Assembly (NCBI GenBank): GCA_023614405.1
Contig: CM042686.1
Location: 353,346,329 to 353,410,328, forward strand
Length of the DNA stretch: 64,000 nt
Direction of reading: 5' to 3'
Origin: Avena insularis
Taxonomy: Eukaryota; Streptophyta; Magnoliopsida; Poales; Poaceae
The notes under the pieces: generated by a model
Told to the model about the DNA's origin: nothing
Seen by the model: the letters and a program-made list of their open reading frames with translations, nothing else
Databases searched by the model: none
Made by a program: the position numbers and the translations under genes
In this document: piece by piece, positions 54,967-64,000 of the stretch
How the letters are laid out: every line of letters starts with the position of its first letter
How positions within the stretch are numbered: position 1 is the first letter of the stretch

Positions 54967-55756
54967 ACCACATCTAGAGTCATTGCATGTTTGTTCTTCT
55001 CACAAACCTCATAAGGATCCAACAGTGTCATTGGATGTGTGTTCTTTTCATGAACCACACCAAGTGTCATTGGATGTGCGTTCTTCTCACAAACCACACA
55101 TGGATCCACCAGTGTCATTGCATGTGTGCTCTTCTCATGAACCACACATGGATCCACCAAGTGTCATTGCATGTCTGTTCCTCTTACAAACCACACATGG
55201 ATCCACCGGTGTCATTGCATGTATGTTCTTTTAATGAACCACACCTAGTGTCATTGCATGTCTATTCTTCTCATAGACCACACATGGATCCACCAGTGTC
55301 ATTGCATGTGTGTTCTTCTCATGAACGACAACTAGAGTCATTGCATGTCTGTTATTCTCACAAACCACATAAAGATACACCCGTGTCATTGCATGTGTGT
55401 TCCTGTCACAAACTGCACATGGATCCACCAGTGTCATTGGATGTGTGTTCCTCTCATGAACCACATCTAGAGTCAATGCATGTTTCTTCTTCTCACAAAC
55501 CACATAAGGATAAACTAGTGTCATTGCATGTGTGTTCTTTTCACAAACCACATATGGATCCACTAGTGTATTGCATGTCTGCTCTTTTCACAAACCACAA
55601 ATCACCAGTGTCATTGCATGTGTTTTCTTCTCACAAACCACATAAGGATCCACAAGTTTCATTGGATGACTGTTCCTCTCATAAACCACATAAGGATCCA
55701 CCGGTGTCATTGGATGTGTGTTCTTGTCATGAACCACGGCTAATGTCATTGGATGT
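53226..55756. repeat. 2.53-kb higher-order unit, copy G
   Basis: The block recurs 2,530-2,531 bp to the right. Matched markers are the ttctttcaatg unit near 53,378 and 55,909, the gcatgtgggttc unit near 53,991 and 56,521, and the catgtgcgttgttc unit near 54,910 and 57,440. One base is missing from copy G near 55,569 (ctagtgtattg). Confidence 0.85.
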
Positions 55757-58287
55757 GTGTTCTTCTCACAAACCAGACATGGATCCACCAGTGTCATTGC
55801 ATGTGTGCTCTTCTCATGAACCACACATCGATCCACCAAGTGTCATTGCATGTTTGTTCCTCTCACAAGCCACACGTGGATCCACCAGTTTCATTGCATG
55901 TATGTTCTTTCAATGAACCACACCCAGTGTCATTGCATAGATGTTCCTCTCATAAACCACACATGGATCCACAAGTGTCATTGCATGTGTGTTCTTCTCG
56001 TGAACCACAGCTAGAGTCATTGCATGTCTCTTATTCTCACAAACCACATAAGGATACACCAGTGTCATTGCATGTGTGTTCTTCTCATGAACCACACCAA
56101 CTGTCATAGCATGTGTGTTCCTTTCACAAACTACACATGGATCCACCAGTGTCCTTAGATGTGTGTTCCTCTCATGAACCACATCTAGAGTGATTGCATG
56201 TGTGTTCTTCTCACAAACCACATAAGGATACACCAGTGTCATTGCATGTGTGTTCTTTTCACAAACCACATATGGATCCACCAGTGTCATTGCATGTCTG
56301 CTCTTTTCACAAACCACATATCACCAGTGTCATTGCATGTGTGTTCTTCTCACAAAACACATAAGGATCCACAAGTGTCATTAGATGTATGTTCCTCTCA
56401 TAAACCACATAAGGATCCACCAATGTCATTGGATGTGTGTTCTTTTCAAGAACCACACCCAGTGTCATTGCATGTGTGTTCCTCTCACAGACCACACATG
56501 GATCCACCAGTGTCATTGCATGTGGGTTCTTCTCATGAACCACGGCTAGAGTCATTGGATGTGTGTTCTTTTCATGAAACACACCAAGTGTCATTGCATG
56601 TGTGCTCCTCTCACAGACCACACATGGATACACCGGTGTCATGGCATGTGTGTTCTTCTCATGAACCACATCTAGAGTCATTGCATGTCTGTTCTTCTCA
56701 CAAACCACATAAGGATCCAGTAGTGTCATTGGATGTGTGTTCTTATCATGAACCACACCCAGTGTCATTGGATGTTTGTTCTTCTCACAAACCACACATG
56801 GATCCACCAGTGTCATCGCATGTGTGCTCTTATCATGAACCACACATGGATCCACCAAGTGTCATTGCATGTTTGTTCCTCTCACAAACCACACATGGAT
56901 CCACCAGTGCCATTGCATGTCTCATGTATTAGTGAACCACACCCAGTGTCATTACATGTCTGTTCCTCTCATAAACCACACATGGATCCACCAGTGTCAT
57001 TGCATGTGTGTTCTTCTCATCAACCACAGCTAGAGTCATTGCATGTCTGTTATTCTCACAAACCACATAAGGATACACCAGTGTCATTGCATGTGTGTTC
57101 TTCTCATGAACCACGGCTAGAGTCATTGCATGTGTGTTCCTTTCAGAAACCACACCCTGTGTCATTGGATGTGTGTTCCTCTCACGGACCACACATGGAT
57201 CCACCAGTGTCGTTGCATGTGTGCTCTTTTCATGAACCACATCTAGAGTCATTGCATGTCTGTTGTTTCCACAAACCATATATAGATCCACCAGTGTCAT
57301 TGCATGTGTGTTCTTTTCATGAACCACATAAAGATCCACCAGTGCCATTGGATGTGCGTTCTTTTCATGAACCACACCTAGTGTCATTGCATGCCTGTTC
57401 CTCTCACAAACCACACATGGATCCACTAGTGCCATTCCATGTGCGTTGTTCTCATGAACCATAGCTAGAGTCATTGCATGTCTGCTCTTCTCATGAACCA
57501 CATCTAGAGTCATTGCATGTTTGTTCTTCTCACAAACCTCATAAGGATCCAACAGTGTCATTGGATGTGTGTTCTTTTCATGAACCACACCAAGTGTCAT
57601 TGGATGTGCGTTCTTCTCACAAACCACACATGGATCCACCAGTGTCATTGCATGTGTGCTCTTCTCATGAACCACACATGGATCCACCAAGTGTCATTGC
57701 ATGTTTGTTCCTCTCACAAACCACACATGGATCCACCAGTGTCATTGCATGTATGTTCTTTTAATGAAGCACACCCAGTGTCATTGCATGTCTATTCCTC
57801 TCATAGACCACACATGGATCCACCAGTGTCATTGCATGTGTGTTCTTCTCATGAACCACAACTAGAGTCATTGCATGTCTGTTATTCTCACAAACCACAT
57901 AAATATACACCAGTGTCTTTGCATGTGTGTTCCTGTCACAAACTGCACATGGATCCACCAGTGTCATTGGATGTGTGTTCCTCTCATGAACCACATCTAG
58001 AGTCAATGCATGTTTCTTCTTCTCACAAACCACATAAGGATAAACTAGTGTCATTGAATGTGTGTTCTTTTCACAAACCACATATGGATCCACTAGTGTC
58101 ATTGCATGTCTGCTCTTTTCACAAACCACAAATCACCAGTGTCATTGCATGTGTTTTCTTCTCACAAACCACATAAGGATCCACAAGTTTCATTGGATGA
58201 CTGTTCCTCTCATAAACCACATAAGGATCCACCGGTGTCATTGGATGTGTGTTCCTTTCATGAACCACGGCTAATGTCATTGGATGT
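55757..58287. repeat. 2.53-kb higher-order unit, copy H
   Basis: This is the direct tandem copy of 53226-55756. Differences include cttctattag becoming catgtattag near 56,925 and several single substitutions. Similarity ends near 58,287, where ttcttctcacaaacc in one register is replaced by ttcttttcatgaacc. Confidence 0.85.
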
Positions 58288-61200
58288 GTGTTCTTTTCAT
58301 GAACCACACCAGTGTCATTGCATGTGTGTTCCTCTCACAGACTACACATGGATCCACTAGTTCCATTGCATGTTAGTTCTTCTCATGAACCACAGCTAGA
58401 GTCCTTGCATGTGTGTTCTTCTCACAAACCACATAAGGATACACTGGTGTCATTGCATGTTTGGTCTTCTCATGAACCACATATAGAGTCATTGCATGTC
58501 TATTCTTCTCACAAACCACATAAGGATCCAACAGTGTCATTGGATGTGTGTTCTTTTCATGAACCACACCAAATGTCATTGGATGTGTGTTCTTCTCACA
58601 AACCACACATGGATCCACCAGTGTCATTGCATGTGTTCTCTTCTCATGAACCACACATGGATCCACCAAGTGTCATTGCATGTCTGTTCCTCTCAAAAAC
58701 CACACATGGATCCACCAGTGTCATTGCATGTTTGCTCTTTTAGTGAACCACACCCAGTGTCTTTGCATGTCTATTCTTCTCATAAACCACACATGGATCC
58801 ATCAGTGTCATTGCATGTGTGTTCTTCTCATGAACCACAGCTAGAGTCACTACGTGTCTGTTATTCTCACAAACCACATAAGGATACACCTGTGTCATTA
58901 CATGTGTGTTCTTCTCATGAACCACACCCAGTGTCATTGCATGTGTGTTCCTTTCATGAACCACACCCAGTGTCGTTGGATGTGTGTTCCTCTCACAGAC
59001 CACACATGGATCCACCAGTGTCAATGCATGTGTGCTCTTCTCATGAACCACATCTAGAGTCATTGCATGTATGTTCTTTCTATAGACCACATATGGATCC
59101 ACGAGTGTCATTGCATGTGCGTTCTTTTCATGAACCACATAAGGATCCACCAGTGTCATTGGATGTGTGTTATTTTCATGAACCACACCTAGTGTTATTG
59201 CATGCCTGTTCCTCTCACAAACCACACATGGATCCACCAGTGCCATTGCATGTGTGTTCTTTTCATGAACCACACCCAGTGTCTTTGCATGTGTGTTCCT
59301 TTCATGAACCACACCTAGTGTCATTTGATGTGTGTTCCTCTCACAGACCACACATGGATCCACCAGTGTCATTGCATGTGTGCTCTTATTATGAACCACA
59401 TCTAGAGTCATTGCATGTCTGTTATTTCCACATACCACATATGGATCCACCAGTGTCATTGCATGTGTGCTCTTCTCATGAAGCACACATGGATCCACCA
59501 GTGTCATTGGATGTGTGTTCTTTTCATGAACCACACATGGATCCACCAGTGCCATTGCATATCTGTTCTTTTAATTAACCACACCCAGTGTCATTGCATG
59601 TCTGTTCCTCTCATAAACCACACATGGAACCACCAGTGTCATTGCATGTGTGTTCTTCTAATGAACCACAGCTAGAGTCATTGCATGTCTGTTATTCTCA
59701 TGAACCACATAAGGATACACCAGTGTCATTGCATGTGTGTTCTATGAACCACACCTAGTGTCATTGCAAGTGTGTTCCTTTCACAAACTACACATGGATC
59801 CACCAGTGTCATTGGATGTGTGTTCCTCTCATGAACCACACCTAGAGTTATTGCATGTGTGTTGTTCTCACAAACCACATAAGGATACACCAGTGGCATT
59901 GCATGTGTGTTCTTTTCACAAACCACATATGGATCCACCAGTGTCATTGCATCTCTGCTCTTTTCACAAACCACATATCACCAGTATCATTGCATGTGTG
60001 TTCTTCTCACAAACCACATAAGGATCCACAAGTGTCATTCGATGCCTGTTCCTCTCATAAACCACATAAGGATACACCGGTGTCATTGGATGTGTGTTCT
60101 TTTCATGAACCACAACCAGTGTCATTGCATGTGTGTTCCTCTCACAGACCACACATGGATCCACCAGTGTCATTGCATGTGTGTTCATCTCATGAACCAC
60201 GTCTAGAATCATTGGATGTGTTTTTTTTCATGAACCACACCCAGTGTCATTGCATGTGTGTTCCTCTCACAAACCACACATGGATCCACCAGTGCCATTG
60301 CATGTGTCCTCTTCTCATGAACCACATCTAGAGTCATTTCATGTGTGTTCTTTTCATGAACCACAACTAGAGTCCTTGCATGTGTGTTCTTCACACAAAC
60401 CACATAAGGATACACCTGTGTGATTGCATGTGTGCTATTCTCATGAACCACATATAGAGTCATTGCATGTCTGTTCTTCTCACAAACCACATACGGATCC
60501 AGCAGTGTCATTGGATGTGTGTTCTTTTCATGAACTACACCCAGTGTCATTGGATGTGTGTTCTTCTCACAAACCACACATGGATCCACCGGTGTCATTG
60601 CATGTGTGCTCTTCTCATGAACCACACATGGATACACCAAGTGCCATTGTATGTCTGTTCCTCTCACAAGCCACACATGGATCCACCAGTGTCATTGCAT
60701 GTCTGTTCTTTTAATGAACCACACACAGTGTCATTGCATGTCTATTCCTCTCATAAACCACACATGGATCCAGCAGTGTCATTGCATGTGTGTTCTTCTC
60801 ATGAACCACACCTAGATTCATTGCATGTCCGATATTCTCACAAACCACATAAGGATACACCAGTGTCATTGCATGTCTGTTCTTCTCATGAACGACACCC
60901 AGTGTCATTGCATGTGTGTTCCATTCATGAACCACGCCTAGTGTCATTGGATGTGTGTTCCTCTCACAGACCACACATGGATCCACCAGTGTCATTGCAT
61001 GTGTGCTCTTTTTATGAACCACATCTAGAGTCATTGCATGTCTATTCTTTCCACATACCACATATGGATCCACCAGTGTCATTCCATGTGTGTTCTTTTC
61101 ATGAACCACATAAGGATCCAACAGTGTCATTGGAAGTGTGTTCTTTTCATGAACCACACCTAGTGTCATTGCATGCATGTTCCTCTCACAAACCACAGAT

Positions 61201-61549
61201 GGATCCACCAGTGCCATTGCATGTGTGTTCTTCTCATGAACCACACCCAGTGTAATTGCATGTGTGTTCCTTTCATGAACCACACCCAGTGTAATTGGAT
61301 GTGTGTTCCTGTCACAGACCACACATGGATCCACCAGTGGCATTGCATGTGTGCTCTTTTCATGAACCACATCTAGAGTCATTGCATGTCTGTTCTTTCC
61401 ATGGACCACATATGGATCCACTAGTGTCATTGCATGTGTGCTCTTCTCATGAACCACACATGGATCTACCAGTGTCATTGCATGTCTGTTCTTTTCATGA
61501 ACCACACATGGATCCACCGGTGCCATTGCATGTCTGTTCTTTTAATGAA
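58288..61549. repeat. Array right-margin block
   Basis: This block has two diverged copies of an ~815-bp run of units (58,740-59,555 and 60,711-61,526; offset 1,971 bp). Further relatives lie at 48,290-49,105 and 51,716-52,531. The last monomer is cut after ttttaatgaa, and non-array sequence (tgatggctctg) begins at once. Confidence 0.75.
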
Positions 61550-61579
61550 TGATGGCTCTGTGTATGGCGCCCAGAAAAG
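61550..61579 (-). other. Array/LTR transition with primer-binding-site-like word
   Basis: On the minus strand, just past the LTR end, the sequence reads CTTTTCTGGGCGCCATAC. Many Triticeae gypsy-like elements have TTTTCTGGCGCCGTTGCC here, where TGGCGCC and what follows is complementary to the 3' end of plant tRNA-Asp. The match covers TTTTCTGG-CGCC with one extra G and then fades, so it is a degraded or partial site at best. Only about 15 bp of non-array sequence remains beyond it. Confidence 0.45.
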
Positions 61580-63161
61580 TGTTGGTGTGGTGTTGATGTA
61601 GAGCTCGTTGGGAACCCCAAGAGGAAGGTATGATGAGCACATCAGCAAGTTTCCCTCACTTATTAAACCAAGGTTTAATAGAACCAGTAGGAGCAAGGAA
61701 GCACCCCAAAGGTGTTACTAGCTGAGCTTTGGCAGGGCGCTAGTAGCAACGTGGAGACCAGCACAACACAACCACGGAACTTTGTCCCCAACTTGCGATG
61801 AGGTTGTCAATCTCACTGTGTTTTGTGGAAAACAAAGGATTAAACGTATCGAATGGAAAGAAGTAATAGTTTGTAGAGAGTAAACACAAATCAGTAAACA
61901 GTTTATAGACTGTATATAAAAGACAAGGACCGGGATCCATAGTTCACTAGAGGTGGCTCTCCTTAAGATAGATAACATGCTCGGTGAATAATTTACAGCG
62001 GGGCAATTGACAAACACCGAGAAAGCAATACATGCATATACTAATCATATTGACTCCTTTGAGACTTGATTGGGCATTACAACATTATACATAGACCGCC
62101 ATCCAACTTCATCTATGACTAATAATCCACCTTCAGGTTATCATCCGAACCCCCTCCAGTATTAAGTTGCAAGCAACAGATTATTGCTTTACGAACTGCG
62201 TGTAAAGTAAACAATACGATTGTTTTATGAACAAAGGATTGTTGTTTTCTCCCTAGTAGCAACAGCACATCTAGTACCTTAGAGATTTCTGTCACTTCCC
62301 AGTTACTAGAGGCATGAACCCACTATCGAGCATAAATACTAACTCTTGGAGTTGCTAGCATCTACTTGGCCAAGATAGCTACTAACAACGGAAAGCATGC
62401 AAGATCACAAATAACAAAGACATGATAGAATCAATAATCAATCTGAAATAGCATCTCAATATCCATCGGATCCCCGCAAACACAACATGCAGAATTACAA
62501 ATAGATGATCTTGATCATGAACGGAGCTCACAAGATCTAAACATGAAAGCACAAAGGAGGAGAACTAGCCATCTAGCTACTACATGGATCCGTAGTCCAA
62601 GGATGAACTACTCACATCACCGAGGCTTGCATGGTGATGAAGAAGGCCTCCAGGGTGAATTCCCCTCTCCGGCAGGGTGCCGAGAAGAGCTTCAGATCCC
62701 TCCCGATCTAGGGATGGAGATGACGGCGGCTACAGACTCTTTCGTGGATTTTTGATCGGTTCCTTAGGGTTTTCGTCCCGAGGGCAATATATAGGCGAAA
62801 GGAGAGGCCGAGGGGGTGTCGGGAGTGGCCACACCACCCCTGGCGCGGGCCAGGCCTGGTTGTGCGTCCAGGTGGTGTGCTGGCCCCCTGACCCTCTCCG
62901 TCTCGTATTCTGGCACTTGATGACATCCAGAAAAATAGGCACTTTGGCTTTTGTCCCGTCCAATTCCGAAAATATTCATTTTCTGACTTTCCTCGAACCA
63001 AAAACAGCAGAAAACAGGCAGCTGGCACTGTGGCTCTTGTTAATAGGTTAGTCCAAGAAATCATATGAAAAGTACTCCAAAGTTGGAACAAAACACAAGA
63101 AAGTGGATAAAACCAAGCATGGAACATCAAAAATTATAGATACATTTGCAATGTATCAACA
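61580..63161 (-). mobile_element. LTR of a Triticeae gypsy-like retrotransposon (minus orientation)
   Basis: On the minus strand the element starts TGTTGATACATTGCAAATG at 63161 and ends CCAACA at 61580. It is bounded by TG...CA with a 5-bp inverted terminus (TGTTG/CAACA) and is 1,582 bp long. A TATATATT box lies at 62793-62786. The following region (GCCGGAGAGGGG, the stretch around 62,650, and the segment from 62,120 to 61,600) is of a type I recognise as highly repeated in wheat and barley DNA. A polypurine-type tract (AAGCTTGGGGA) abuts its start, so by that flank it is a 3' LTR. I do not assign a family name. Open frames inside it are incidental. Confidence 0.78.
62786..62793 (-). promoter_or_regulatory. 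Putative LTR TATA box
   Basis: The minus strand reads CCTATATATTGCCC within the LTR, about 370 bp after its start, between a GC-rich U3 segment and the sequence CCCTAAGGAACC. Position and composition fit a plant RNA polymerase II TATA box for retrotransposon transcription. Initiation would fall near 62,755-62,765. Activity is inferred, not shown. Confidence 0.5.
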
Positions 63162-63175
63162 TCCCCAAGCTTAAC
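63162..63175 (-). other. Polypurine tract adjoining the LTR
   Basis: Immediately before the LTR start, the minus strand reads GTTAAGCTTGGGGA. In related Triticeae elements a purine-rich AAGCTTGGGGA abuts the 3' LTR and primes plus-strand DNA synthesis. Its presence here fixes the orientation and marks the adjoining repeat as the 3' LTR. Confidence 0.6.
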
Positions 63176-64000
63176 TCCTGCTCGTCCTTGAGTAGGTAAG
63201 TGATAAAAAGAAAGAATAATTTTTGAGGTGACATGCACCATCAAAGACTTGATCAAAGTATTTGTAAAACATTCAAAGCTGGGATCATAGTCCTTCAATC
63301 AAAACATGAAATACAAAGTTCTAGCAATAAGCAAATAAACTATGATGCAACATGAAAAGGCACAAACAAAAGATTCATGAATAACAATGCTTTGCAGGAC
63401 GTTTGTTTGTTTCACATAAAGAAAACATATCATAATAGTATTCAGCTTGTCCCTCAATAGAGTATCAAATATAAATGCATAGGACACCTTCAAAGTTCAT
63501 AAGAGTGACTATATACAATAGTTTAAAAACAAGCAATATCAAAGTATGCATCAATCAACTAGTCTTGGGACAATGCACATAGAACTAAGAATGGCCACTA
63601 TGCTCTCAAAGTAGGTGCATAAAGATAGAAGGTGGAGACTCAATATAATGGTGGAAGAAAGGCCTTTATAAAAGGAAGTAGGGATTCAAGTCTCATAAAG
63701 AGGTTCCAAAAATTATGGTACTTATAGCTTTCATCTCTCATTGCCCCTATCATAAGCATCTTGAAGTGATTAAGGTTAAAGTGAACAAACTATGGTGTAT
63801 GTGTGCTTAAGTATAAGTCGAAATCTCATGTCCCTTGTATACGAGGGTCGCTCCTCATGCTACTCAAGTTTAGTCACCGGTAAGTTCTTGTCATCATAAG
63901 TACATGTGTATCATAGAGAACCGCAGCGGGTACCCTTGCCGATGATACGGAAGAATCCCCATATCAAAATGACAAGGCAAGCAGACAACAAGCATCTCAG
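63176..64000 (-). mobile_element. 3' internal noncoding region of the LTR retrotransposon
   Basis: This is the internal sequence upstream of the 3' LTR in minus orientation, running past the window edge. It is AT-rich, has no open frame longer than about 64 codons, and shows no gag-pol motif, as expected for the long 3' untranslated region of these elements. The minus-strand word CTCAAGGACGAGCAGGAG next to the polypurine tract is typical of Triticeae gypsy-like elements. The coding region, 5' LTR and target duplication lie outside the window. Confidence 0.6.

Larger units (their letters stand above)
2679..61549. repeat. Giant (~58.9 kb) tandem array of 39- and 48-bp monomers
   Basis: From gatccactag at 2679 to ttttaatgaa at about 61549 the sequence is one continuous tandem array. 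The 39-bp form is typified by gtgtcattgcatgtgtgttc followed by ttttcatgaaccacaccca. The 48-bp form is the same unit with atggatcca inserted after ccacac, giving a GGATCC in most such copies. At these lengths the span would hold roughly 1,230-1,510 monomers. Variation concentrates at fixed positions: gcatg/ggatg, tgtg/tctg/tatg, ttcttctc/ttcctctc/ttcttttc/ttattctc, catgaacc/cacaaacc, and linkers cccagtg, cctagtg, gctagagt, acatggatcca, ataaggatcca and ataaggataca. No unique sequence or transposon interrupts it in this window. I do not recognise it as a named satellite. The long open frames inside it are by-products of monomer lengths divisible by three. Confidence 0.97.

Noticed and set aside
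2679..61549. Dozens of long open frames (up to ~466 codons) that look like Cys/His-rich repeat proteins
   Set aside because: The same DNA is open in two plus frames and one minus frame because monomers are 39 or 48 bp. Recurrent units (ttttaatgaa, gctagagt, catatcacc) close or shift each frame. No start context, splice signals or unique domain accompany any of them.
2679..61549. CRISPR-like repeat array
   Set aside because: There are no unique spacers: the whole period is repeated, unit lengths are 39/48 bp with graded variation, and the flanks are plant DNA.
2679..61549. Centromeric (150-180-bp) or telomeric satellite
   Set aside because: The monomer length does not match CentO/CentC-type units, no TTTAGGG repeats occur, and no centromeric retrotransposon is inserted.
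62543..63130. Overlapping open frames of 70-140 codons on both strands in the right flank
   Set aside because: They lie in the LTR promoter/leader region, overlap each other on opposite strands and show no gag-pol or other motif.
63299..63493. 64-codon minus-strand frame in the retrotransposon interior
   Set aside because: It lies in the AT-rich 3' untranslated part of the element and has no motif; its length is within chance expectation.

Overview
The window is plant nuclear DNA, most likely from a Triticeae grass (wheat, barley, rye or Aegilops type). The right flank carries an LTR retrotransposon with a U3 start, TATA region, U5 and polypurine tract that I recognise as a style common in Triticeae gypsy-like elements. 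The left flank holds a compact two-exon gene with GT-AG splicing and a GC-rich first exon, as in grasses. Nothing points to a bacterial, phage or organellar origin.

Layout. (1) 1-2678: low-copy DNA with a possible CACTA-type terminus (107-125), two diverged copies of a ~260-bp segment (316-575 and 2149-2415), and between them a minus-strand two-exon gene (868-1775) for a 252-residue protein that I do not recognise. (2) 2679-61549: one uninterrupted ~58.9-kb tandem array, over 90% of the window. Its monomers come in two main lengths, 39 bp and 48 bp. The 48-mer equals the 39-mer plus a 9-bp block (atggatcca) that creates a BamHI site. A rarer ~43-bp variant recurs about thirty times. (3) 61550-64000: a ~30-bp transition, then a 1,582-bp minus-strand LTR (61580-63161), its polypurine tract, and 0.84 kb of retrotransposon 3' internal sequence running off the window.

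The array is hierarchical. On top of the monomers lie nested tandem duplications: a 7.11-kb pair (3.4-10.5 / 10.5-17.6 kb), a 9.76/9.50-kb pair (19.4-29.15 / 29.15-38.65 kb), a 3.398-kb set (36.56-43.36 kb plus a partial third copy), an older 3.43-kb pair (48.1-51.5 / 51.5-55.0 kb), a 2.53-kb pair (53.2-55.8 / 55.8-58.3 kb), and 0.78-1.2-kb local duplications. Some copies are nearly identical over kilobases, which means either very recent unequal exchange or an assembly artefact.

Because 39 and 48 are both multiples of three, the array generates long open frames on both strands (up to ~466 codons). These are not genes: the same stretch is open in several frames at once, and recurrent monomer variants close each frame. 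I annotate no coding region inside the array. No tRNA, rRNA, CRISPR or other RNA gene was seen.
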